Positions 1 through 7,983 of a stretch of DNA of 64,000 nucleotides are shown one piece after another. The position numbers were made by a program, and so were the translations under genes. The notes under the pieces were generated by a model that had not been told where the DNA came from, did not search any database, and saw only the letters and a list, made by a program, of their open reading frames with translations. Source of the DNA: Streptosporangium canum (GTDB lineage: Bacteria; Actinomycetota; Actinomycetes; Streptosporangiales; Streptosporangiaceae); contig NZ_FOQY01000018.1 of NCBI RefSeq assembly GCF_900113865.1, forward strand, positions 109,672 through 173,671, written 5' to 3'. Positions within the stretch are counted from its first letter, which is position 1, and each line of letters begins with the position of its first letter.

Positions 1-767
1 TTGGTCTCACAGAAGATCATCGTGAGTCCGCGCCCGTCGCACTGGAGCAGACGGCCCACGATCTCGATCTTGTCCATCCGGTGCGCGCGCCAGACGAACT
101 GGGTCGTCTGCGGCGTCGCCTCGGCCTCGGCGTCGTTGTTCTCGGCCCGCACGTGGGTGGGGCGGGTGAGGTAACGCCGGGACAGGGCGACGATCTCGCC
201 CGGCAGGGTCGCGGAGAACAGCATCGTCTGCCGCTTCTCCGGGATGAGCTTGATGATGCGCTCGATGTCGGGCAGAAAGCCCAGGTCGAGCATGCGGTCG
301 GCCTCGTCGAGGACGAGCACGTCGATCTGGCCGAGGTCGAGGTGCTTCTGCTTGACCAGGTCGAGCAGGCGCCCGGGGGTGCCGACGATCACGTCGACCC
401 CCTGCTTGAGCGCTTCGACCTGGGGTTCGTAGGCGCGCCCGCCGTAAACGGTGAGAATCCGCGAGCCGAGCTTGCCGGCGGCCGTCACCAGGTCTTCGGT
501 GACCTGGACGGCCAGCTCGCGGGTCGGCACGACGACCAGCCCGCGGGGCTTCTTGCGGTTCTTCCGGGGCTTGCCGACACGTTGCAGCATCGCCACGCCG
601 AAGGCGTAGGTCTTGCCGGTGCCGGTGCGCGCCTGGCCGATGATGTCCTGGCCGTTGAGGGCCAGGGGGAGTGCCATCTCCTGGATGGGGAACGGCGCGA
701 TGATGCCCTCGGTCTCGAGGGCATCGGCGATCTCCGGTGTGACTCCGAGGTCTCGGAACGTCGTCAG
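1..767 (-). CDS. DEAD-box ATP-dependent RNA helicase (C-terminus beyond window)
   Basis: RNA-unwinding ATPase of the DEAD-box family. In the visible N-terminal part I read the Q-motif region (FPIQEMALPLAL), Walker A (ARTGTGKT), PTRELA, the DEAD box (VLDEADRMLDLGFLP), the SAT motif and the linker into the second RecA domain, where the window ends. Homology begins at TTFRDLGVTPE. In this frame there is no ATG, GTG or TTG between the upstream stop (near 950) and that point; the CTG at 765-767, followed by ACG ACG TTC, is the likeliest start, with a weak AGG five bases upstream. The ferritin-like gene lies divergently, as in other actinobacteria. Family is certain; start is inferred. Confidence 0.88.
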   Translation of the reverse strand, partial: MTTFRDLGVTPEIADALETEGIIAPFPIQEMALPLALNGQDIIGQARTGTGKTYAFGVAMLQRVGKPRKNRKKPRGLVVVPTRELAVQVTEDLVTAAGKLGSRILTVYGGRAYEPQVEALKQGVDVIVGTPGRLLDLVKQKHLDLGQIDVLVLDEADRMLDLGFLPDIERIIKLIPEKRQTMLFSATLPGEIVALSRRYLTRPTHVRAENNDAEAEATPQTTQFVWRAHRMDKIEIVGRLLQCDGRGLTMIFCET

Positions 768-1046
768 CTTGGCCTGCCTAAATTCTCCGGTGAAGGCAGT
801 CCTGCCGGGACCACGGGCTGAAAAAATTTCCCCGTGCCGGGTCCTCGCGGAAGGGCCAGCCCTCTCAATGTCATCAGCGACCGCTGCGGCATGACGCCGA
901 CTTCGGGGGCTTCCGGGAGCAGATCTCCCGGATTGACACAGTGCGGTCGCACTTTCTCAGAGCAGTGTACTCGATACCACAACGCGGAACCGATTTCTTA
1001 GTATTCCTGGTGAATCGCTGGGCGTGTCAACTCGTAGGCTGCCTGC

Positions 1047-1697
1047 ATGAGTGATTCCCCTGCCGGTGTCGGCGACCTGCTCGGCGTCCTCGCCTACGCC
1101 GAGCTGACGGCGTTCCTCCGGCTCGCCGAGGACGCCACGCGGCACGCCCCCTCGCTGGCCGACCGGGCCGCCCTGGGCGACCTGGCCGCGACCGAGTACG
1201 CCCACTTCCGGCTGCTCCACGACCGCCTCGCCTCGCTCGGGATCGACCCGGAGGAGGCGATGGCCCCGTTCGTCGGGCCGCTGGACGACTGGCACGCCCA
1301 GACCACGCCGGGAGACTGGCTGGAGGCTCTGGTCAAGGCCTACGCCGGCACCGGGATCGCGCTCGACTTCTACCGCGAGGCCGCCGCCCACGTGGACGCC
1401 GAGACGCGGCGGCTCGTGGAGGAGGTGCTCGTCGACGAGGGGCGGTCGCAGTTCGCCGTGGAGCGGGTCGGCGCGGCCATCAAGGAGGACCCCACGCAGA
1501 GCGGACGGCTGGCGCTGTGGGCCAGGCGGATGGTGGGGGAGGCGCTCAGCCAGGGGCGGCACGTGGCCGAGGCCCGGCCCGAACTCGCGAAGCTGCTGGT
1601 GGAGGCGGCGGGTGAGGACATCACCCGGATGTTCGCCCGGCTGACCGAGGCGCACGGCCGGCGGATGGCCGCGATGGGGCTGACCCCGGGGCCGTAG
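1047..1697 (+). CDS. Ferritin-like fold protein
   Basis: A 216-residue all-helical protein of the ferritin-like family found beside this helicase in actinobacteria (the Rv3210c position). E19 and an E50-x-x-H53 pair look like metal ligands of the first half of a diiron bundle; the second half has acidic residues (VEEVLVDEG) but no clear second ExxH, so metal binding may be incomplete. Role unknown; a hydroxylase or a storage function are both possible. A TAGGCT hexamer at 1035-1040 lies six bases before the ATG and there is no Shine-Dalgarno sequence, which suggests a leaderless mRNA. Confidence 0.8.
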   Translation: MSDSPAGVGDLLGVLAYAELTAFLRLAEDATRHAPSLADRAALGDLAATEYAHFRLLHDRLASLGIDPEEAMAPFVGPLDDWHAQTTPGDWLEALVKAYAGTGIALDFYREAAAHVDAETRRLVEEVLVDEGRSQFAVERVGAAIKEDPTQSGRLALWARRMVGEALSQGRHVAEARPELAKLLVEAAGEDITRMFARLTEAHGRRMAAMGLTPGP

Positions 1698-2214
1698 CGC
1701 GTGTCCGTGTCCGTGGCGGGGCTGTGGCGCGTGAGCGGAGCCGCCGAGCTCGTCGCTGCCTCGCTCCGCGCCTGGGCCGGCGTCCGGGCCTTCCGCGGCG
1801 GGGCCGGCCGGGGGCCGGATTCCACGGACGGGAGCCCCGCCGGGCGGAGATCCGGTCCGGCGTACGGCGGCGCGTGCGGGTCTCCGGGAGAGCGGGTCTG
1901 CTGATCGAGCAGCGTGAAGGTGCCAAACGGTTGTACCGTGCGAGACATGAGGGCCTCGCGCCGCTACGGCAGTTCCTTGACGAGATGTGGGCCGAACCGC
2001 TGGATTTCGCGCGCTGTGTTACGCAGGGGCGGCGCGGACTGTCCGGCCATCAGTCTGGAGCGGCACCGCGTCCGCCGGGCCCGCCGTCCGCACGGCTGCG
2101 CCCTGGGCGAACGCGAGGGATGTCGCGGGGACTGAGCCGGCGCCGTGCCCCGTCCCCCCCGGACCCGCGCCATGGCCGATGGGGGACGACGGCCTGGCGC
2201 GAGCCCTGAGATCT
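1698..2214. other. Gene-poor spacer between ferritin-like and DUF3107 genes
   Basis: No intact gene is supported here. The only recognisable content is an ArsR-type remnant near 1869-2022, annotated separately. The rest is GC-rich with open frames on both strands but no start, ribosome site or family match. Confidence 0.5.
1869..2022 (+). pseudogene. ArsR-family regulator remnant (C-terminal part)
   Basis: One frame encodes AGLLIEQREGAKRLYRARHE followed by GLAPLRQFLDEMWAEPLDFA. This is the wing and C-terminal helix of ArsR-type winged-helix repressors of the group that ends in FLDEMW. The recognition helix and N-terminus cannot be found upstream, where the frame turns into Gly/Arg/Pro-rich translation, and the C-terminus runs into unrelated sequence. 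It reads as a truncated gene. Family call rests on eye alignment only. Confidence 0.5.
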
Positions 2215-2445
2215 CTAGAGGGTGCCGCCGAAACCGACGGGCCGGGCCTCCTCCTCGCCGATCTCGATGAAGCCGAGCGAGGAGATCGGGACGAGGACTC
2301 TGCGGCCCTTGCTGTCGCTGATGCCGAAGATGCCCCGGTCCGCGGTCAGGGCCTTGCCGAGCTCCTCCTCGACCTGCTCGGCCGAGAGGTCGGTCTCCAC
2401 TACAAGCTCACGGTGCACGGAACGCACGCCGATTTTGATTTCCAT
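2215..2445 (-). CDS. DUF3107 family small protein
   Basis: 76 residues starting MEIKIGVRSVHRELVVE, a conserved actinobacterial protein (Rv3208A/TB9.4 type) of unknown function. ATG at 2443-2445 has a GGGAG ribosome site seven bases upstream. Acidic throughout, with no signal peptide or membrane segment; it ends in GFGGTL. It follows the TetR gene on the same strand by about 90 bases, the usual arrangement, so the two may be cotranscribed or functionally linked. Confidence 0.85.
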   Translation of the reverse strand: MEIKIGVRSVHRELVVETDLSAEQVEEELGKALTADRGIFGISDSKGRRVLVPISSLGFIEIGEEEARPVGFGGTL

Positions 2446-2535
2446 CGTGCTCCCTTTCGACGAGGGTTGCTCGTCCCATGGTCGCCCCAACGGCGGCCCG
2501 ACGCGCCGGTTGATCGCGTCAAGCGAACAGATGCG

Positions 2536-3165
2536 TCAGTGCTCGGCGTTCGTACGGGGGAAACCTGAGATGCCGCGCCAGGACAGCCGGGCGATGAGCT
2601 GGGTGGCGGCGTCCTTGGGGATGGAGCCGTTGCTGCTGATCCAGTAGCGGGCGCTGACCTCGGCCATGCCGACCAGGCCGACGCCCAGCAGGCGGGCCTC
2701 GTCGCTCGAGCAGCCGGTGTCCTCCCGGATGACCTGGCTGATCATCTCGGCGCTCTCGCGGAGGTTGCGCTCGATGCGCTGGCGGACCGGGGCGACGTTG
2801 CGCAGGTCGGACTCGAAGACCAGCCGGAACGCCTCGCCCTGGCCGGAGACGAAGTCGAAGAAGGCGCCGATCGCGGCCTGGACGCGCTGCTTGTTGTCCG
2901 TGGTGGAGGCGAGGGCGTCGCGGCAGCGGGCGATCATGTCGTCCACGTGCAGGTCGAGCAGGGCCAGGTAGAGCTCCTGCTTGCCGGGGAAGTGCTGGTA
3001 GAGCACCGGTTTGCTGACCCCGGCACGCTCGGCGATGTCGTCCATCGCGGCCGCGTGGTAGCCGTTCTCCACGAACACCTCCTGCGCCGCGCTGAGCAGC
3101 TGGCGGCGACGGGCCATCCGGGGCAGCCGGGTGCCCCGGGGCTTGGCGTCCGGGGTAGCGGTCAC
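2536..3165 (-). CDS. TetR/AcrR-family transcriptional regulator
   Basis: One-component repressor. The HTH is in the first 60 residues (AAMDDIAERAGVSKPVLYQH is the recognition region), followed by a helical ligand-binding domain of about 140 residues. I chose the GTG at 3165 (VTATPDAKPRG), 209 residues, because AAGGAG lies six bases upstream; an ATG at 3204 is also in frame, but a TAGGAT -10 candidate (3202-3207, reverse strand) overlaps it and would make it untranslated. A perfect palindrome CGGGTAACCCG at 3213-3223 sits just upstream and could be an autoregulatory operator. Matches the Rv3208 position beside DUF3107. Confidence 0.88.
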   Translation of the reverse strand: MTATPDAKPRGTRLPRMARRRQLLSAAQEVFVENGYHAAAMDDIAERAGVSKPVLYQHFPGKQELYLALLDLHVDDMIARCRDALASTTDNKQRVQAAIGAFFDFVSGQGEAFRLVFESDLRNVAPVRQRIERNLRESAEMISQVIREDTGCSSDEARLLGVGLVGMAEVSARYWISSNGSIPKDAATQLIARLSWRGISGFPRTNAEH

Positions 3166-3212
3166 GGGGTTCTCCTTGCGGGTGCTCCTGGTGTCTTGAA
3201 TCATCCTACGCG

Positions 3213-3223
3213 CGGGTAACCCG
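3213..3223. promoter_or_regulatory. Palindrome upstream of tetR, possible operator
   Basis: CGGGTAACCCG is a perfect 5-1-5 inverted repeat between the acidic-protein gene and the TetR gene, just upstream of a TAGGAT -10 candidate. TetR proteins commonly bind such sites in their own promoter. Inference only. Confidence 0.3.
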
Positions 3224-3225
3224 GG

Positions 3226-3513
3226 TCAGCGGTAGTCGTCCTCGTCCAGCGCCACCGTGCGGCTCTGCTCGGCGGTGTCGGCGGGATCGGCCTCCAGGGG
3301 GATGTGGTCGGGCCACTCGGGGCCGTCCTCGTCCACCGGGCGGTGCTGCTCGGCCACGTCGGCCTCGGGCACCTCGGCCGAGATCTCCTCGTCCGCCGGG
3401 CGGTGCTGTTCGGCCACGTCGGCCTCGGGCACCTCGAGCCCGATCTCCTCGGAGCGGGCGTCCTCGGGCTCCTCGCCGTGCAGGCTGTCGTCGCGCACAT
3501 CCATCTCTGACAT
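3226..3513 (-). CDS. Small acidic protein with internal tandem repeat
   Basis: 95 residues, strongly acidic, no membrane segment. The heptadecamer EVPEADVAEQHRPADEE recurs 20 residues later (residues 27-43 and 47-63) as EVPEADVAEQHRPVDED. The PEAD-x-x-EQ motif occurs in other small actinobacterial proteins of unknown function. ATG at 3511-3513; a second ATG nine bases downstream is possible. It lies about 60 bases upstream of the TetR start on the same strand. Likely intrinsically disordered; no function proposed. Confidence 0.65.
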   Translation of the reverse strand: MSEMDVRDDSLHGEEPEDARSEEIGLEVPEADVAEQHRPADEEISAEVPEADVAEQHRPVDEDGPEWPDHIPLEADPADTAEQSRTVALDEDDYR

Positions 3514-3687
3514 CCGCTCTGCTTCCGTTCTCCTGCGAACACCGGACATCGCCAAGCGTACGGCGTCGCGTCCCGCCGGCTGAGAAAGGCACGGCATCGG
3601 ATCCGCCATGACGGGTACCTGCCCCGTTGGTGAGTGTTTACATCCACCTGACACTGCTTCCGAACGTGTGTGCGAAACTCGATGGGA

Positions 3688-3720
3688 AGCTCGAAGGCAG
3701 CTCGAAGGCAGCTCGAAGGC
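3688..3720 (+). repeat. Three perfect 11-bp tandem repeats in the ku leader
   Basis: AGCTCGAAGGC is repeated three times without change at 3688-3698, 3699-3709 and 3710-3720, and is followed directly by the AGGGAG ribosome site of ku. Confidence 0.9.
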
Positions 3721-3731
3721 AGGGAGACGCC

Positions 3732-4613
3732 ATGCGGAGCATCTGGAAAGGCACGGTCTCGTTCGGGCTGATCACGATCCCGGTCAGGCTGTTCACCGCG
3801 ACCGAGCGCCGCGACGTCACCTTCCACCTGGTGCACGGGGAGGACGGCGGCCGGATCAGGTTCCGCCGGTTCTGCCAGGCGTGCGAGGAGGAGGTGCCGT
3901 TCGCCGACGTGGCCAAGGGCTACGAGTTGCCGGGCGGCGACATGGTCGTGCTCGACGGCGACGACTTCGAGGACCTGCCGCTGTCCACCTCGCGCAGGAT
4001 CGAGGTGCTCCAGTTCAGCCCGGCGGACCAGATCGATCCGGTCCTGCTGGACAGGGCCTACTACCTGGAGCCGGACCCCGTGGGGGTGAAGCCGTACGTG
4101 CTGCTCCGTGACGCGCTGGAGCGCTCGGGGCTGGTGGCGGTCGTCAAGGTGGCGCTGCGGCAGCGCGAGTCGCTCGCGGCGCTCCGGGTCCGGGAGGGGG
4201 TCTTCCTGCTGGAGACCATGCTCTGGCCGGACGAGGTGCGCCCGGCGGACTTCGCGTTCCTGGAGGAGGGCGTCGACGTCAGGCCCCAGGAGGTGCGGAT
4301 GACGGAGTCGCTGATCGAGACGATGGTCGCGGACTTCGACCCCTCCGCGTACAGGGACGGCTACCGGGAGGCGGTCCAGGAGGTCATCGAGGCGAAGATC
4401 GCCGGCAGGGAGATCGTGCCCGCCGAGGCGCCGGTCGAGGAGGGGCCGCCGGCCGACCTGATGGCCGCGCTGCGCGCCAGCGTCGAGGCCGCCAAGAAAG
4501 AACGCCGGGGCGCGGCTCCGGCCAAGGGAAAGGCCGCCGCCGAGCCATCGAAGAAGGGCGGAGCCGGAGGGGAAGAGGCTCCCGGCGGGCGGAGGACCGG
4601 CCGTCCGGCGTGA
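3732..4613 (+). CDS. ku: Ku-family DNA end-binding protein
   Basis: Bacterial Ku for non-homologous end joining. It begins MRSIWKGTVSFGLITIPVRL, the hallmark of the family, and carries the Ku beta-barrel through about residue 225. It ends in a Lys/Ala/Gly-rich tail (residues 250-293, e.g. KKERRGAAPAKGKAAAE), as in actinobacterial Ku proteins with extended C-termini that contact DNA. ATG at 3732 follows AGGGAG. 293 residues. No LigD is present in this window. The upstream frame stays open to 3627 but covers the 11-bp repeats and has no family match, so I exclude it. Confidence 0.95.
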   Translation: MRSIWKGTVSFGLITIPVRLFTATERRDVTFHLVHGEDGGRIRFRRFCQACEEEVPFADVAKGYELPGGDMVVLDGDDFEDLPLSTSRRIEVLQFSPADQIDPVLLDRAYYLEPDPVGVKPYVLLRDALERSGLVAVVKVALRQRESLAALRVREGVFLLETMLWPDEVRPADFAFLEEGVDVRPQEVRMTESLIETMVADFDPSAYRDGYREAVQEVIEAKIAGREIVPAEAPVEEGPPADLMAALRASVEAAKKERRGAAPAKGKAAAEPSKKGGAGGEEAPGGRRTGRPA

Positions 4614-4963
4614 AAGCGGTGCCGGCAATCCGGGTTCCGCAGAATGGGGGCCCCATGGATCGGACATTCATGGGACCCCCACCCGGAAAAGCGGAAAAGA
4701 ACAGCATCTCGCGCCGGCTGAGAATCGGATATTCGAAATCACCTTTGAAGTGCCCGTGTTCCCTGTGTGGTCACGGTCCCCTGTGGGGGACCGTGACCCC
4801 AGCGAACACGGGCACCCTGCTCCCCGCCGTGGGCCCGAAGCTCATGCCCCGCCGTGGGCCCGGAGCTTGCGACAACGGTGGATCGGGTCGTGTGCGGTCA
4901 TCTGGCTCGACCGCGCACCGCGCTCAGGTTCGAGCGCCCCGGTCCGGCGTCCGGCCGTGAAGG
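4614..4963. other. Convergent spacer between ku and the Asn-rich protein gene
   Basis: No coding evidence. It holds a nested 64-base inverted repeat (4751-4814, separate entry) and a near-perfect 25-base direct repeat (about 4822-4846 and 4847-4871) built around CCGTGGGCCCG(A/G)AGCT. Confidence 0.6.
4751..4814. terminator. Nested double hairpin, likely bidirectional terminator
   Basis: Outer arms TGCCCGTGTTC (4751-4761) and GAACACGGGCA (4804-4814) are perfectly complementary. Inside them, GGTCACGGTCCCC (4769-4781) pairs perfectly with GGGGACCGTGACC (4786-4798) around a TGTG loop. It sits between two converging genes. There is no U-tract, so factor-independent termination is not certain. Confidence 0.65.
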
Positions 4964-5293
4964 CTAGACGTTGTTGTTGTTGTTGTCGTTCTGGGCGTCC
5001 TCTTCGTTGTTGTTGTTGTTGTTGATGTTGATGTTGAACTTCTGGTGGTGACGGCGGTTGCTCCAGTGGTTGTGACGACGGTTGCAGCCCCAGCCGCCGC
5101 CGCAGCGCCAGCGGCGGTTGCAGCCGCAGCTGGCCCAGCCGAAGTTGGTCTGGAACGAAGCGATGGAGGTGGTGTTCGTACCGACGGTGGCGCCGGCGCT
5201 GGTCGCCGTGGTCGCGGCGCCCATGCCGACGGCTCCGCCGGCCATCGCCGTGCTGAGCGCGAGACCTGCCATGACACTCTTGAGCTTGGGCAT
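4964..5293 (-). CDS. Small secreted Asn-rich, Cys/Trp-containing protein
   Basis: 109 residues with a clear Sec signal peptide (MPKLKS, then AGLALSTAMAGGAVGMGAA, likely cleavage near residue 30). The mature part has a Gly/Trp/Cys/Arg core (GWASCGCNRRWRCGGGWGCN, four Cys), then an Arg/His/Asn stretch and a low-complexity tail of NIN and poly-Asn tracts (residues 88-95 and 103-107). Strong ribosome site (AAGGGGGAAA) before the ATG. I recognise no family. A surface or aerial-structure peptide and a metal-binding peptide are both guesses. It stands alone between ku and a hydrolase. Confidence 0.7.
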   Translation of the reverse strand: MPKLKSVMAGLALSTAMAGGAVGMGAATTATSAGATVGTNTTSIASFQTNFGWASCGCNRRWRCGGGWGCNRRHNHWSNRRHHQKFNININNNNNNEEDAQNDNNNNNV

Positions 5294-5584
5294 TGCGTTT
5301 CCCCCTTGAAAGGATCGGTTGCCCCGTTTTCAACATTTTCCGGAGTGATCGAAAAATGTCCGGGATGGCCGCTAATGGGCCGTCCCTGGTTGTCTTGATT
5401 TCCTCGCATGTCGGGTGACAAACGGAGATTGGCGCGTTTTGCTCTCTGCATATCGCTTTATTGACGATGTAGTACTTTGATGGTGAGTTTTGAAATGAAA
5501 TGCCTTTAATGTCGCATTTGTACGCGGACTGTCCGGCGGGGACTATCGTCAGAGGGAAGCCGAACGAGGAACGAGGGAGGGCGC

Positions 5585-6499
5585 GTGAGTGTCGAGCCGA
5601 TTCCGAGCTGGCCCGGCGAGCTGATGGATCTGGAGGGGCGGCGCGTCCACGTGCGCTCGACCCCGCCCGGCCCCTCGGAGACCGCCGTCTACGTGCACGG
5701 CCTCGCGGGCTCGGCGACCAACTGGACCGACCTGATGGGCGAGCTGTCCGACGTGGTCACCGGCCACGCGATCGACCTGCCGGGAGCCGGATACTCCCCG
5801 GAACCACCCGGCGGCGACTACTCGATCGACGCCCACGCCCGGACCGTCACCGCGCTGATCGACCGGATCGCCGGCGGCCCGGTCCACCTGTTCGGCAACT
5901 CGCTGGGCGGCGCCGTCTCGGTGCGGGTCGCCGCGACCCGGCCGGACCTGGTCCGCTCGCTCACGCTCATCTCGCCGGCCCTGCCCGACCTGCTCCCCAG
6001 GTACGGCCCGGCACGGGTGGCGCTGTCGGCGGTGCCGAGACTGGGTGAGTGGGCCGCGACGCAGCTGAGCGCCCTGCCCGCCGAGCGCCGGCTCAACGCC
6101 ACGCTCGGCATGTGCTACGCCGATCTCGGCCGCATCCATCCGGAGCGGCTCCGGGAGGCGGCCGAGGAGCTGCGCCGCAGGGACGGCCTGCCGTACGCGG
6201 CGGCCGCGCTGGTCGGCTCCGCGCGGGGCCTCGTCGCCGAGTACTTCAGGCGCGGCGCGGAGAACCTGTGGCGGCAGGCGGCTCAGGTGACCGCGCCCAC
6301 GCTGGTCGTCCACGGGCGCCACGACCGCCTGGTCAACCCGCGCATGGCCGCGCGGGCCGGGCGGACCTTCCCTCACGTGAGGCTCGTGCTGCTGCCCGAC
6401 GCCGGGCACGTGGCGCAGATGGAGCTGCCCGGAAGGGTGGCCCGTGAGGCCCGGCGTCTGATAGGTGAGACTGCCCCCATCCCGATTGGGAATGACTGA
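5585..6499 (+). CDS. Alpha/beta-fold hydrolase
   Basis: 304-residue serine hydrolase. Oxyanion strand YVHGLAGSATNW, nucleophile elbow GNSLGG (Ser near residue 103), acid in VVHGRHDRLVNP and His in PDAGHVAQME complete the triad. No signal peptide. GTG start with GAGGGAGG upstream. It precedes moeZ by 77 bases on the same strand and may share its transcript; the substrate cannot be told from sequence. Confidence 0.88.
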   Translation: MSVEPIPSWPGELMDLEGRRVHVRSTPPGPSETAVYVHGLAGSATNWTDLMGELSDVVTGHAIDLPGAGYSPEPPGGDYSIDAHARTVTALIDRIAGGPVHLFGNSLGGAVSVRVAATRPDLVRSLTLISPALPDLLPRYGPARVALSAVPRLGEWAATQLSALPAERRLNATLGMCYADLGRIHPERLREAAEELRRRDGLPYAAAALVGSARGLVAEYFRRGAENLWRQAAQVTAPTLVVHGRHDRLVNPRMAARAGRTFPHVRLVLLPDAGHVAQMELPGRVAREARRLIGETAPIPIGND

Positions 6500-6576
6500 G
6501 GCATCGCATTAGGTTGTGAGTGGTGCGTGCTGTGCTCAGCCGTACTCTCAAGACCCCCTGAAACGGGAGCAGAACT

Positions 6577-7758
6577 GTGTCGTTGCCACCGCTGGTAGAG
6601 CCGGCAGCCGAGCTGACCGTCGACGAGGTGCGCCGCTACTCGCGCCACCTGATCATCCCCGACGTGGGCATGGCCGGGCAGAAGCGCCTGAAGAACGCCA
6701 AGGTGCTCTGTGTGGGCGCCGGCGGCCTGGGCTCTCCCGCCCTGCTGTATCTCGCCGCCGCGGGCGTGGGCACGCTCGGGATCATCGACTTCGACGTCGT
6801 CGACGAGTCCAACCTGCAGCGTCAGGTCATCCACGGTCAGTCCGACGTCGGCCGCCTCAAGGCGGAGAGCGCCGCGGCCAGCGTCAAGGAGATCAACCCG
6901 CTGGTCGACGTGGTCGTCCACAACGTGGCGCTCACCACCGACAACGTCATGGAGATCTTCTCCCGGTACGACCTGATCGTGGACGGCACCGACAACTTCG
7001 CCACCCGCTACATGGTCAACGACGCGGCCGTGCTGCTCGGCAAGCCGTACGTCTGGGGCTCGATCTACCGCTTCGACGGCCAGGCCAGCGTGTTCTGGGC
7101 CGAGCACGGGCCCTGCTACCGCTGCCTCTACCCCGAGCCCCCGCCCCCCGGCATGGTCCCCTCCTGCGCCGAGGGCGGCGTGCTGGGCGTGCTGTGCGCG
7201 TCGATCGGCTCCATCCAGGTCAACGAGGCCATCAAGCTCCTGGCCGGCATCGGGGAGCCGCTCGTCGGCCGCCTGATGATCTACGACGCCCTGGAGATGA
7301 ACTACCGCTCGGTCAAGGTCCGCAAGGACCCCGAGTGCGTGCTCTGCGGCAAGAACCCGACGGTCACCGAGCTCCTGGAGGACTACGAGGCGTTCTGCGG
7401 CGCGGTCTCCGAGGAGGCACAGGAGGCCGCCTCCGGCTCCACGATCACCGCGACGGACCTGAAGGCCATGCAGGACGCCGACGACAACATCTACGTGATC
7501 GACGTCCGCGAGCCGAACGAGTACGAGATCGTCTCCATCCCCGGCGCGGTGCTCATCCCCAAGGGTGAGTTCCTCAACGGGGCCGCGCTGGAGAGGCTCC
7601 CGCAGGACAAGCGCATCGTCCTGCACTGCAAGTCCGGCGCCCGGTCCGCCGAGGTCCTGGCGATCGTCAAGAACGCCGGCTTCTCCGACGCCGTCCACGT
7701 GGGCGGCGGCGTGCTGAGCTGGGTCAAGACGGTCGACCCGAGCCTGCCGAGCTACTAG
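6577..7758 (+). CDS. moeZ: Adenylyltransferase/sulfurtransferase MoeZ
   Basis: Activates small sulfur-carrier proteins: the ThiF/MoeB domain adenylates a carrier C-terminus and the rhodanese domain supplies sulfur, serving molybdopterin and other thio-cofactor pathways. Nucleotide loop GAGGLGSP, DFDVVDESNLQRQ, zinc cysteines (CYRC and CVLC), then a C-terminal rhodanese domain from about residue 290 with the catalytic Cys in CKSGARS. 393 residues. GTG at 6577 follows GGGAG. moaE occurs 48 kb downstream. The gene ends at a strong hairpin. Confidence 0.94.
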   Translation: MSLPPLVEPAAELTVDEVRRYSRHLIIPDVGMAGQKRLKNAKVLCVGAGGLGSPALLYLAAAGVGTLGIIDFDVVDESNLQRQVIHGQSDVGRLKAESAAASVKEINPLVDVVVHNVALTTDNVMEIFSRYDLIVDGTDNFATRYMVNDAAVLLGKPYVWGSIYRFDGQASVFWAEHGPCYRCLYPEPPPPGMVPSCAEGGVLGVLCASIGSIQVNEAIKLLAGIGEPLVGRLMIYDALEMNYRSVKVRKDPECVLCGKNPTVTELLEDYEAFCGAVSEEAQEAASGSTITATDLKAMQDADDNIYVIDVREPNEYEIVSIPGAVLIPKGEFLNGAALERLPQDKRIVLHCKSGARSAEVLAIVKNAGFSDAVHVGGGVLSWVKTVDPSLPSY

Positions 7759-7770
7759 TCGCCCACGGCC

Positions 7771-7803
7771 GGCGCCCCGCGGAGCACCGCTCCGCGGGGC
7801 GCC
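7771..7803 (+). terminator. Hairpin after moeZ
   Basis: GGCGCCCCGCGGAGC (7771-7785) and GCTCCGCGGGGCGCC (7789-7803) form a perfect 15-bp stem with an ACC loop, 12 bases after the moeZ stop. No U-tract. Confidence 0.8.
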
Positions 7804-7983
7804 GCGTCATTGCGGGGCGCGGCCGGGTGACGGCGGCCCGCGGGGCGGCCACCCGGGCCACCCGGGCGATCCGGGCCGGACGGACCTGACACCCCGCTTT
7901 CCGTATCGTCAAATACTTTCCAACACGTCGGATCCGGACGGAACGGCGGATGACCCCCTCCTCTCCGCATTAAGGTCGAGGGC

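Noticed and set aside
1724..2209. A 161-codon forward gene
   Set aside because: Only the middle 50 codons resemble a protein (ArsR tail); both ends are low-complexity Arg/Pro/Gly translation.
3627..3731. N-terminal extension of Ku
   Set aside because: It would translate the 11-bp repeats and the ribosome site; Ku homology begins exactly at MRSIWKG.
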